DNA of 64,000 nt from Nostoc carneum NIES-2107. GTDB taxonomy: Bacteria > Cyanobacteriota > Cyanobacteriia > Cyanobacteriales > Nostocaceae. Both the position numbers and the translations under genes were made by a program. A model generated the notes under the pieces. That model searched no databases. It saw nothing but the letters and a program-made list of their open reading frames with translations, and was not told the DNA's origin. Below, piece by piece: positions 32,980 to 41,935 of the stretch (position 1 is the first letter of the stretch; each line of letters starts with the position of its first letter). The stretch is from NCBI GenBank assembly GCA_002368155.1, contig AP018180.1, positions 3,660,719-3,724,718 on the forward strand, read 5' to 3'.

Positions 32980-34578
32980 ATGAAAGACAGTGCATCCGAC
33001 CCAACTGCTGACATCGCTAAAGAATATCAGGAACGAGAAACCAAGGATAAACAGGTACTTGCTTTACTGTTAGAGAAGTTCTTAGGAAAGAAAGACCAAA
33101 TTCTTGTTCAGAAAACAGAGATGGGTGGGACTGAAGCTTATGTTGGTTCTGTCACCCTGGAATGGTTCGCGGGTCGGGTTCACTTTGCTTCAGGTTTACC
33201 ACTGTTTCAAAATAAGTACAATTCCGACACAGATAACATCGAGATTGACGCAGATAGCATTGATGAGATTCAGCAGCGTCCCCTTGATTGGTCACGTCAA
33301 GCACCGTTAGTTCAGTATTTAGCAGCGAGGAAAAATCATAAGTTTCCCCCTGTACTGGTGGTAATTAATCAATCTTGGGTTGACGATTCCAAAGCTGCTG
33401 AGTGGAACAGTGAAGGAAAAGCAACTAAATCAACTACCGATTTTACTCCTCTGGATAAAGACGGTAAAGTAGGTTTACTGAATATTTCCGAAGATAATGT
33501 CACCATTTATGCATTAGACGGTCAACATCGATTGATGGGTGTACAGGGTTTAATGGAGTTAATTAAAACTGGGAAACTTCAGCGTTACAAAAAAGATAAA
33601 ACTGCTGATGATAGTTTCATTAAAATAGATGATTTAGTAAAGCAATATCAGGTAGACCCTGCTTATTTACAAAGCTTACCCAAAGAAAAAATCGGGATTG
33701 AATTTATTTGTGCGGTTGCACCTGGGGAAACTCGCACTCAAGCAAGGCGGAGAGTAAGGTCAATTTTTGTTCATGTCAACTTAATGGCTGCACCTTTAAC
33801 TAAAGGTCAGTTAGCACAGTTAAATGAAGATGATGGTTTTGCAATTGTAGCGCGGAAAATTGCCACTAATCATCCACTTTTAGAACAACAGCCTGGGCGT
33901 AAACCTCGCGTTAATTGGAATAGTGCAACAGTTGCAGCAAATTCTACAGTTTTAACAACTTTGCAAGCTATTCAAGATATGTCAGAGAGATACTTAGGAC
34001 AGAAATTTCCTCATTGGAAACCTTTAGAAAAAGGTTTAATTCCTATGCGACCAGAGGATGAAGAAATTGAAGGAGGAATTGCAGAATTTACCAAGCTATT
34101 TGATAATTTATCACTCCTTCCCAGTTATAAACTTTTGGATGATGAAGATACACCAGCTTTAAGACGATTCAGTTTTGAAAAAGATGGGGGAGAAGGAAAT
34201 ATGCTTTTCCGTCCTGTTGGTCAAGTAGCATTAGCACAAGCTTTAGGAATTTTAGTATTTAAAAAAGGTTTTGCGTTGGGAGATATATTTAAGAAATTGC
34301 GGAAATTTGACCAACAAGGTGGTTTTAGTGGGATGGAGTATCCCCAATCGCTTTGGTATGGTGTTTTATATGACCCGAATAAAAAACGAGTACAAGTTGC
34401 GGGTCGAGAATTAGCGGCGAAGTTACTAATATATATACTTGGTGGGATTCAAGACCAAATGGAACGTGCAGAACTTCGCAAAGCTTTAGCTGATGCAAGA
34501 ACTGTAGAAGATAAAACTATTAGCTTTACTGGCGAATTCGTTGAACCCAAGGAAGTGGGACTTCCAGTAATTCTATAA
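32980..34578 (+). CDS. dndB: DNA phosphorothioation regulator DndB (DGQHR family)
   Basis: The 532-residue protein has the family-defining LDGQHRLMG at about 179-187. ARRRVRSIFVHVNLMAAPLT (about 256-275) is the DNA-binding-like segment typical of DGQHR proteins. It is longer than the roughly 350-residue enterobacterial DndB, mainly at the C-terminus (about 370-532), as in other cyanobacterial and actinobacterial versions. DndB regulates dnd transcription and modification extent. Its divergent pairing with dndC fits this. Confidence 0.9.
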   Translation: MKDSASDPTADIAKEYQERETKDKQVLALLLEKFLGKKDQILVQKTEMGGTEAYVGSVTLEWFAGRVHFASGLPLFQNKYNSDTDNIEIDADSIDEIQQRPLDWSRQAPLVQYLAARKNHKFPPVLVVINQSWVDDSKAAEWNSEGKATKSTTDFTPLDKDGKVGLLNISEDNVTIYALDGQHRLMGVQGLMELIKTGKLQRYKKDKTADDSFIKIDDLVKQYQVDPAYLQSLPKEKIGIEFICAVAPGETRTQARRRVRSIFVHVNLMAAPLTKGQLAQLNEDDGFAIVARKIATNHPLLEQQPGRKPRVNWNSATVAANSTVLTTLQAIQDMSERYLGQKFPHWKPLEKGLIPMRPEDEEIEGGIAEFTKLFDNLSLLPSYKLLDDEDTPALRRFSFEKDGGEGNMLFRPVGQVALAQALGILVFKKGFALGDIFKKLRKFDQQGGFSGMEYPQSLWYGVLYDPNKKRVQVAGRELAAKLLIYILGGIQDQMERAELRKALADARTVEDKTISFTGEFVEPKEVGLPVIL

Positions 34579-34668
34579 CTCATAGATTCAAAGGCAAGCT
34601 TTACTTTTGTAAAAAAACTAACATTAAAAATTTAGTATGTCTTGTGAAGAAATCACAAGGCTTATTTA

Positions 34669-35763
34669 CTATATTTTGTGTATCTGTCGATGCCAACGAA
34701 GTGCTTCAAGATTTGGATAATACTTTTCTTGAACTGGTAAAAATATTTTTTGCCCATGATAATCTTGCAATGGTATTGTATTTAACCTTTCTAATGAAGT
34801 TAGACATTCTTCAGTAAGTTTATTGGAAAAAATTATTGAGTAGCTATTATCTAAACTAAAGCAGCCGTTATCAAATGCCCAATGATGATTTTTACAAAGT
34901 GATATTCCATTACTCAATTGATTGTTATATGTTACAGAGAACGGAATTATATGGGCTGCATCCACCATATATTTATAACGGCTTAAACCCATAGGCTTTA
35001 TCTTCATCCTTAGCCTACAAACAGCGCATTGATAATCGTATAAGCGAATAACTGACTTACGGAAAATAGAGTCTCTGACAAGAGATTTTGTTGTGCGATA
35101 TTTTTTATTAGCTTCTTGAGGGTTGCCTACATCTTGATTTTGACTTTTAGCATCTTCATTAAATGTATTAATAATATCGTATATTTGAGTATTATTTTCA
35201 TCAGCAAAGAATGTATCGATAATTACATCAACTAAGTAATGTCTTGATTCTGTATCCTGTAAAATTTCCCAGAGTTCATCATCGAATCTTCCATATTCTA
35301 CTAGTTCTATAAGCTTTGCCTCTGTTTTGATCCTATTTCTCCCCTCTGCGTCTTTTATATCTTCAATTCTGGGAGAATCTTTTTTAAGTTCTAAATGCCA
35401 AAATTGCTCTCCAGTTTCTTTATGTTTATCATTTCTCAGATTTTCAAAACGTTGATGAAAAACTCCTGTTTGATTTTTGTATTCACCACCAATAATTTTG
35501 AGATATTTCTGGAATGTTTCTTTTAAATTAAAATAATTGGAACTATTAGGATTAATTTTATTTTCTAATAGCTTGTTTGTTGCAATTAGTTCAATAACAG
35601 ATAAAAGAAATATAGGTTTATACGGCGAAAGTTTTTTATGCTTAGTATAAGAATTTTGTCCTCTCTGAATTTGTGAAAATAAATGTTCATAGTAGTTTAT
35701 ATAGCGTTTCTCAGTCTGGTGAAGTACAGTAGCAACAATGGGTAAACCAATTATAAATATCAT
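34669..35763 (-). CDS. Phosphorothioate-sensing HNH endonuclease (SBD-HNH)
   Basis: The 364-residue frame has an N-terminal region (about 24-130: LSPYKPIFLLSVIELI, later EQFWHLELKKDS) resembling the sulfur-binding domain of ScoMcrA-type restriction enzymes. The C-terminal HNH nuclease (about 240-305) has zinc cysteines 246 and 249, DAAHI (His271) and NGISLCKNHHWAFDNG. The first 22 codons come from the neighbouring IS630 end, so the native start is lost or altered. A TA-type insertion lies right at the 5' end. Such an enzyme would cut phosphorothioated DNA. Domain assignments are from memory of the families. Confidence 0.75.
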   Translation of the reverse strand: MIFIIGLPIVATVLHQTEKRYINYYEHLFSQIQRGQNSYTKHKKLSPYKPIFLLSVIELIATNKLLENKINPNSSNYFNLKETFQKYLKIIGGEYKNQTGVFHQRFENLRNDKHKETGEQFWHLELKKDSPRIEDIKDAEGRNRIKTEAKLIELVEYGRFDDELWEILQDTESRHYLVDVIIDTFFADENNTQIYDIINTFNEDAKSQNQDVGNPQEANKKYRTTKSLVRDSIFRKSVIRLYDYQCAVCRLRMKIKPMGLSRYKYMVDAAHIIPFSVTYNNQLSNGISLCKNHHWAFDNGCFSLDNSYSIIFSNKLTEECLTSLERLNTIPLQDYHGQKIFLPVQEKYYPNLEALRWHRQIHKI

Positions 35764-36742
35764 TCAATGAAACTTGATTAAAAGCAGTTTCAATCGCTTT
35801 TGCTAAATCTGGATAACTTCTAGCTCCAATAGAACGGAGTAGATTTTTAACTTTTGACCAACAATTTTCTATTGGCGAAAAATCAGGAGAATATGGTGGT
35901 AAATAAATCAATTTTGCTCCGGCGGACTCGATTAGTTTTTCAACCTCTTTGCCTTTATGAATTGAGCAATTGTCCATGACTACGTAGGCACCCTCCCACA
36001 GTTTTGGAACTAATTTTTGAGAAATATAAGCTTCAAATGTCAGCCCGTCAGTTGCACCTAAAATGCTATATTGACTAATCAAACCACAAAGACCAATTGC
36101 ACCAATTATAGAGACATTTTTACTACGCTTCTGAGGTCGTGAGCCATGCGCTCTTTTACCCTTTTTGGCACGGGCTGAATGTCTTATTAAAGATAGATTA
36201 GCTCCTGCTTCGTCAAGAAATATAAGGTTTTCAGTGGGTATACCATTAATTTTAAGCCAAAATTCTACTCTTAATGATTGAACTCTTTCAGTCTCTTTTT
36301 CGTCAGCGTGCAATGTTTTTTTTTGACGCTGATTTCCATTTTTTTGAGCATTCGGTCTACTGTAGCGATACTAATCGTTATCCCTATTTTATCAAAGAGG
36401 CTCTCACGAATTTCTTCCAAAGTGGCATCGTTCTTGGCTTCTACTATTTCAAAAAGAACATCCAATTGTTCCTCATTTAACTTTGGTGGAGTTTGCTTAG
36501 TTCTGGTTTTTGGAGCAATATTGTTTGTTTCTCTATATTGTTTTAGTAGTTTCTCAATAAAACTTAAACTGACACAAAATCTTTTGGCTAAATCACGTTG
36601 TGATATTTCACCTATCTTATAGGTATCAAATATTTTTTGGCGAAAGTCTAGGGAATATGGTTTCATTTTTATACTTGAGGAGATGCTCAGATTTAATCTT
36701 ACAGTCTAAGTTATAAGCGTACTCCACTAGCCTGAGAAACGC
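35704..36742 (-). mobile_element. IS630-family insertion sequence (1039 bp)
   Basis: The terminal inverted repeats start GCGTTTCTCAG (35704-) and end CTGAGAAACGC (-36742), continuing imperfectly for about 24 bp. TA lies at both edges (35702-35703, 36743-36744). It belongs to a different IS630 subgroup from the element at 6224-7529. It is inserted at the start of the HNH nuclease gene. Confidence 0.92.
35711..36666 (-). CDS. IS630 transposase in two frames (-1 frameshift)
   Basis: Frame A (36666-36271) is the helix-turn-helix half (EISQRDLAKRFCVSLSFIEK). Frame B (to 35711) has DDE motifs FLDEAGANLS, VVMDNCSIHKG and YSPDFSPIENCWSKVK. The join is a -1 slip on nine A (complement of 36316-36324), giving VKKKTLHADEKE, the normal sequence for this group. 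The 3' end of frame B overlaps the 5' end of the HNH frame by 53 bp. Confidence 0.88.
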
Positions 36743-36909
36743 TATATCTTTGCTATAAATATTCATCTAGGACTCATATTTGATTTTTAAAAGAACCTAA
36801 GTACACTTTTATATTTCTTCTTCCTGTTCCCCGTTCCCTATTCCCTTACTAAGCAAATAATTTCAGAAATCAAAGCGGATTGCTATATATAGTTAGTAAT
36901 CTAATATCT

Positions 36910-37389
36910 CTATTGATAATTAAGGAATTTACTCAGATTAAATTCCTCTTGTTCTGGATCGTTGTTATCTCTTTCCATGCTGAGAAGCAGCAAAATTCTT
37001 TCTGAATAGTCTACTGCACCTCGAACTTCTGCCTGTAATATCTCTAAACCTCCATTGGCATATTCTTCAAAAAGAAGATTACGTTGTTCATTATTGTTGC
37101 CATCATGAAAAGCTAAAACCTGGATGTCTTGAGTTTCAATGATAGCGATTAAATTTATGACCGTATCATATCCTCTGACAATAAACTGTTCTTGAGGAAT
37201 TGGCGAAGGTTCTCTTTTTGAAATCTCCCCCAAAGGAACACGCTTTTTATGCTTGACACCCAAAGCCGCTGCAAACACAATTACATCAGCAAAAGTTTGA
37301 AAAGGCCCCGTTTCCCCGTCGGAGGATGTTAAAGCTTTGACTAACTCCGCTTTATCTTTTGCAACCCTGATTCTGCCAGTTTCAGCCAT
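36910..37389 (-). CDS. Dnd system-associated protein 4
   Basis: The 159-residue protein contains RIRVAKDKAELVKALT, PFQTFADVIVFAAALG (about 52-67) and FEEYANGGLEIL (about 106-117), which I recognise as the small dnd-associated protein 4 family. Biochemical function is unknown. Before the IS630 insertion it lay about 165 bp upstream of the HNH nuclease on the same strand. Its presence supports reading this stretch as a phosphorothioation island even without dndD/dndE. Confidence 0.7.
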   Translation of the reverse strand: MAETGRIRVAKDKAELVKALTSSDGETGPFQTFADVIVFAAALGVKHKKRVPLGEISKREPSPIPQEQFIVRGYDTVINLIAIIETQDIQVLAFHDGNNNEQRNLLFEEYANGGLEILQAEVRGAVDYSERILLLLSMERDNNDPEQEEFNLSKFLNYQ

Positions 37390-37538
37390 TGATTTACATA
37401 TCTACATTGTGGCAATTTTAACCGAAACTAAAGAGCGATGTCTAACGACAAGCCGCTTTGCGTCTACGCACTACTTTATTGCCACATCCAAGCGATCGCT
37501 CTTTCTTCCCACCGCACCTGCTACAATTTCAAAAAACC

Positions 37539-38108
37539 TTATGTAGGAAATTGCACGTTCTCATACAGCAAAGCTATGGGAAAGCGAAAATCAACGCTGG
37601 TTAACTTAACTTCATCCCCTGCTTCATAAGGATGTAACTCCCAAATTCCTCTATCATTTAACCGAAAACAATCTACACCAATTTTCTCAGCATCAATCAG
37701 CACATATTCTTGCAAAGTTTCAATCCGACGATACCGAGTAAATTTACTACCTCTATCGTAAGCTTCCGTACTTGGGGAAAGGACTTCCACAATTAAACAA
37801 GGATACTGAAGAAATTGAATTGCTTGTTTATCCCGTTCATCGCAACTCACTACAACATCAGGATAATGAAAAGGCCCCTTTTCTGATACAGCTACTTTTG
37901 CATCCGCCATGTAAGGAAGACAAGGACTTCCCCGCAGGTGACTTTTTAAAGCTGAAGCCAAGTTTAAAGCAATGGTTGTATGGGGAAGAGTACCCCCAGT
38001 CATGGCGAAAACTTTACCATCAATATATTCGTATTTAATTTCTTGACGTACTTCCCATTCCAGATATTCTTGAGGAGACATATACTTGCTGTCTGGACTC
38101 GCAACCAT
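37539..38108 (-). CDS. Uma2 family (DUF820) restriction-like nuclease
   Basis: The protein of about 189 residues has the Uma2 core: EIKYEYIDGKVFAMTGG, PDVVVSCD and CLIVEVLSPSTEAYDRG, then KFTRYRRIETLQEYVLID. These give the PD-(D/E)XK-like acidic and lysine residues. These proteins are very abundant in cyanobacteria; most functions are unknown and several are linked with mobile DNA. I choose ATG 38108, preceded by GAGGG, over the TTG 18 bp upstream. It is 149 bp upstream of dnd-associated protein 4. Confidence 0.88.
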   Translation of the reverse strand: MVASPDSKYMSPQEYLEWEVRQEIKYEYIDGKVFAMTGGTLPHTTIALNLASALKSHLRGSPCLPYMADAKVAVSEKGPFHYPDVVVSCDERDKQAIQFLQYPCLIVEVLSPSTEAYDRGSKFTRYRRIETLQEYVLIDAEKIGVDCFRLNDRGIWELHPYEAGDEVKLTSVDFRFPIALLYENVQFPT

Positions 38109-38188
38109 AAACTTATTCCCTCTCAAAAGCCACCTTTTTTAACTCTAACTAAAAAACTCTGCGCCTCTGTTGTCTCTGCGTGAGATAT

Positions 38189-39286
38189 TTACCCCTCAGT
38201 CCTCACCGTCACCACCTGCGGCGGCGTAGAATCAGGAGGATACAAAAAATCTACCTGTACTTGTCGCTTCTCTCCCGCTAACATTTTCAACGTTGCTAAA
38301 GGTTCACCCATTTGTCCCCGACGTTGTACTAAATGTACATAGCGCGTCTTTTCCTCGCCATTATCATCGGTGTAATGCACCCTCACAGTACCGCGAAAAA
38401 ATATCTGTTCCACCCTTGGCTTTAAAAATAGTAGTCTATCGGTTCCCCCTTCATCTTTTAAAGGTGTATGTATTGATACGGTAACTATCTGACTTTGATT
38501 ACTACTATTACGTAACGGTAAAGTCAGATTGTACTCAACACCATAGTTAGTGTGAGCAAAATACGCCGTATCAGGATAGCGTTTCAGCATTGGCGCACTC
38601 TGTATTTGTCCGGTGCAAAGAGTAATTAAATGCACAGTGCCTAAAGGATAAGCAAAGGATTTTCCGGGTTGGGGTATGGTTAACTCGGACACATTAGGAT
38701 TATCCGTCAGATTTGCTTGCCATTGCGTTCCTTGAGAGACACCAGCGACGCGGCTAAATACCGTCGGTTCTCTGGGAGGGTCGAGAGGCGTGGGGATGGG
38801 GTCGCGTTTTCCTGCTAAACTGCCTGTATCTAAGAGCCTTTGCCATTCAGTGATGGTGGGAGGTGTAGGGCTATTTTTAGCTAAGTTTGCCATATAAATT
38901 GGGCGATCGCTCGCTAATCGCATCATTATTGTGCGACCATTAGAAGAGGGAGCATTTACAGGTATAGGTAAATTCGCTAATATTTGGGTTTTTCCTGGTT
39001 CAATTACCAGCTTTTCTGGAAAATTACTCTGTCTAATTCCCCGTAGTACATCGTTCATTGTCCTGCTACCAGGGCCAGCATAAGCTGTACTTTGGGAATT
39101 ATCTACCATATCCGGTAAAGCAATAAATGGTGCTTCACTAGAAAGGTAGCTGGCGGCGTGTAATACTTGTAGTGTCACAGGTTGATTCCTTGGATTGTAG
39201 ACAATAATTCCTTGGTAAACAGTGCAGCTTTGATCTGAAGTTTCCGCCCTGACGATATGATGAGCAAATACATCAAATCTCCCGAG
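38189..39286 (-). pseudogene. DUF3370 protein, 5'-truncated
   Basis: The frame from ATG 39178 gives 329 residues matching the cyanobacterial DUF3370 family (MNDVLRGIRQSNFPEKLVIE, later TVRVHYTDDNGEEKTRYVHL and VQVDFLYPPDSTPPQVVTVR). Similarity continues upstream of that ATG (GRFDVFAHHIVRAETSDQ) to about 39286, where a stop (complement of 39296-39298) intervenes. The usual signal peptide and first 90 or so residues are missing. So the gene is probably broken at its 5' end. Transposase and Uma2 remnants lie just beyond the break. Confidence 0.7.
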
Positions 39287-39363
39287 AAGGGATAATTACA
39301 GCTATTTTCAGGTAATTGAACCACAAGCTCAACTAGAATGAAGAGATAATATTGTATGAATAG

Positions 39364-39423
39364 ATGCCAGTATCTTACTCAAAGGATTTGCGTGAGCGTG
39401 TGATTATGGCGTGGGAAGCGAAT
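39364..39423 (+). pseudogene. IS630 transposase N-terminal remnant
   Basis: ATG at 39364 starts MPVSYSKDLRERVIMAWEAN, a typical IS630 transposase beginning, then similarity is lost within about 20 codons. It abuts the Uma2 remnant in another frame. Confidence 0.65.
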
Positions 39424-39427
39424 GAAG

Positions 39428-39601
39428 GAAGAATATATGCGGGAACCTGGGGTACAGTTAGGCTGGTTAATTGATCGCAAACATCGTCAAGTTTATATTT
39501 ATCGTCCTGGTAACCTAGCAGAATGTTTAGATAATCCTGATACTCTTAGCGGTGATCCGGTGTTACCTGGGTTTGTTTTGAATATGAGTAAAGTTTGGTA
39601 A
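39428..39601 (+). pseudogene. Uma2 family C-terminal remnant
   Basis: The frame reads EEYMREPGVQLGWLIDRKHR, then QVYIYRPGNLAECLDNPDTL, DPVLPGFVLNMSKVW and a stop. That is the C-terminal third of a Uma2 protein without its start or catalytic core. The junction with the transposase remnant marks a past rearrangement. Confidence 0.7.
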
Positions 39602-39630
39602 TATAACCTTTTATCCAAAATATTAGAATT

Positions 39631-41841
39631 TTATTGAGATTTTTCCGACAAAATTGTATAAGCTTCGTTAACTAGTCGCATTTTTTCTTGAGCTTGTTTT
39701 TGTAATTGTGGCTGATTAACAAATAAATCTGGATGCCATTTTTTCACCAAAGCTTTATAAGCTTGTTTTATCTCAGCCAATGAAACACCAGCTTGCAATC
39801 CTAAAACTGAATATGCGCGAGTAATTTTATCTTTTTCCGCTTGGGTTTTAGGTTGCTGAGATCTATTGTTATTTTGATTTGTATTGCTTTGTTTGTTAGC
39901 TTGATAGCCTGGAGAACGCATTTCTGCTTTCATCCTTGCTATTTCTTCATCGAGTTCCCAATTGCGAAATTTTGCTTCCACTTCGGCTGGATTGGGAGAT
40001 GGTGAAGCCTTTGGTGGGGGAGGAGTGTTAACACGGTGAGTCGAACTACGATATGTAGAGGATGCAGAATCATTCACTTTTTCTTCTACTTTTGCGTAAG
40101 TCTTTTGTTCTGGTTCTGCTGGTGGGGTATATGGCTTGTATTTTGGTATTTCTCGATAAGGTTGATAATTAGCAGGTATCTTAGCTTTATTTAATTCTTG
40201 CAGTAATTGATTAAAATTATTTTGTAACTGCTGTAAATTTTGCCGCTTATTAGCAATTTCTAGTGGTTCTTGACTACCTACAAATCGGATTACTTTTTTA
40301 GCTTTTGGTTCATATTCAGCTAATATTGCTAATCCTTGATTACTCAATTGAGTGAAATAATCCTCAGTTGCATTTATACAAATTTGAGCAACTTGCTGAT
40401 GATAGGATTCCTTCGCTGATTTATCGTCAGCATCTTGAATATTTTTATTTAATAAATAGGAAATACTTCCTAATACAGCTGCACCAACAGGCCCACCTAA
40501 TAACCAGCCAATACCACTACCAACTGCTACCGTACCAGTTTCACTTAAATCATTGCTATTGTTTGGCTTAGGAGGTAGATTAATTTGGGGTTCGCTGGGT
40601 AAGGGAATCAATAAATCTTCTGGTCTTTCTTCTTGAAAAAATTCGTAAGCTTGATATAGCCATTTCATTATCGAGCGTTGTAACTCTGTTAAGTCTTTTT
40701 TTAATATATCTGTTTGCCAATTTTTAAACTTATTTTCAGCAATTGCTACTGTGGCATCAGTTTGATATTTTTTAAGTAGAGAGTCTATATTTAGCCAATT
40801 GCGTAATTCATCAATACTCTTATTTAAGCCTTGCTGAATAAGATTGGCAGCTTTTTGTTTAATTGCAATTTTCGCAGTTTGTTTGTCATCAAAAGAGCTA
40901 ACTTCGCTTAGAAGAGGGTCAATTTTAGCTTTTAAATTTAATTGAATTTGAGATGCGATCGCCTGTACTCTGGGTAAGCGTACAGTACCGCGATTTTGTT
41001 GTAAAATACCCACAATATTTTGCAAAGCTGCTTCAAAGGTTGTTAACCCACTACTAGTAGCTAGAGCCACATCTCCTTTTAATCTAGCTCTTAACGCTGG
41101 TAAAGCATCCACACGATATAAATTACTAAACCCTGGCGGTAATTCGGCGCGGAAGCTTTCTGCAACAAACAGCAGACGATTTTGCACTTGTTGCTGCTCA
41201 TCTGGTTCGAGTAAGTTAATAAAATTAGCCACAAAAATAACTGTTTTAATACCCCGATCCAATAGCCAATCGCGCAGGTTTTCGCGTTCACCTAAAGTCA
41301 TTAACTTGCGCGCATCAAGTAATTGTATAACTAAATCTGTAGTCAGCAGGCGATCGCGGACTAGATTATCTTGTGCTTCTCTGTCATTTGTGCCTGGTAA
41401 ATCTAGTAATTCTATACCTCTTGCTAAAAAAGGATGAGGACAAAAAACTTCTACAGATGCTACATCTTGGCGCATCTGTCTGTTACCATCCAAAATGGCA
41501 AACTGCTGCAAAATTTCTGTACCATCACGCTCAATTGCCGTACCATCTTTTAAGATGATGCGAGTTTGTAAATCAGTCCCATATTTGACGCTAATTGCTG
41601 CGCCTGTGGTGGGAATTAAATCTATTGGTAAAGTGCGATTTCCTAATATGGCATTGAGAAGAGTTGATTTACCATGATTAAAAGGGCCAAATACCGCAAT
41701 CTGAAAGTTAGGATTAGCTAGATAATTAGAAATTGCAGTTACATCTTGATGTAGTTGTGATTTACTATCTAAACCTAGTAATGTAGATGCAGATTTTAGA
41801 GAATTGATTAGCTCTTGATAATCTTGGTATTGTGGTTGCAT
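39631..41841 (-). CDS. Dynamin-like GTPase with C-terminal DnaJ domain
   Basis: A 736-residue protein. The GTPase has G1 GPFNHGKST (52-60), a G2 threonine in IPTTGA (about 77-82) and G3 DLPGTND (147-153). A canonical TKxD is absent (VANFINLLEPDE). A helical region includes a glycine-rich hydrophobic paddle-like stretch (SETGTVAVGSGIGWLLGGPV, about 429-448). A proline-rich linker precedes a J domain (about 672-733) with the HPD motif KKWHPDLF. It lies 94 bp downstream of BDLP. A J domain implies Hsp70 recruitment, perhaps for uncoating. Confidence 0.88.
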   Translation of the reverse strand: MQPQYQDYQELINSLKSASTLLGLDSKSQLHQDVTAISNYLANPNFQIAVFGPFNHGKSTLLNAILGNRTLPIDLIPTTGAAISVKYGTDLQTRIILKDGTAIERDGTEILQQFAILDGNRQMRQDVASVEVFCPHPFLARGIELLDLPGTNDREAQDNLVRDRLLTTDLVIQLLDARKLMTLGERENLRDWLLDRGIKTVIFVANFINLLEPDEQQQVQNRLLFVAESFRAELPPGFSNLYRVDALPALRARLKGDVALATSSGLTTFEAALQNIVGILQQNRGTVRLPRVQAIASQIQLNLKAKIDPLLSEVSSFDDKQTAKIAIKQKAANLIQQGLNKSIDELRNWLNIDSLLKKYQTDATVAIAENKFKNWQTDILKKDLTELQRSIMKWLYQAYEFFQEERPEDLLIPLPSEPQINLPPKPNNSNDLSETGTVAVGSGIGWLLGGPVGAAVLGSISYLLNKNIQDADDKSAKESYHQQVAQICINATEDYFTQLSNQGLAILAEYEPKAKKVIRFVGSQEPLEIANKRQNLQQLQNNFNQLLQELNKAKIPANYQPYREIPKYKPYTPPAEPEQKTYAKVEEKVNDSASSTYRSSTHRVNTPPPPKASPSPNPAEVEAKFRNWELDEEIARMKAEMRSPGYQANKQSNTNQNNNRSQQPKTQAEKDKITRAYSVLGLQAGVSLAEIKQAYKALVKKWHPDLFVNQPQLQKQAQEKMRLVNEAYTILSEKSQ

Positions 41842-41871
41842 ATTTACCTGTTTTCTCGTTTCCTTGGATGT

Positions 41872-41904
41872 AGATACCCGACTTCTTTAAGAAGTCGGGT
41901 GTCT
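41872..41904. terminator. Hairpin between the two dynamin genes
   Basis: Arms AGATACCCGACTTCTT / AAGAAGTCGGGTGTCT form a long stem with one mismatch in the 94-bp gap. It resembles the hairpin at 30169-30201, and may dampen read-through into the second dynamin. Confidence 0.6.
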
Positions 41905-41935
41905 GGGGAATAAATTCACAGCAGAGAAAATTATC

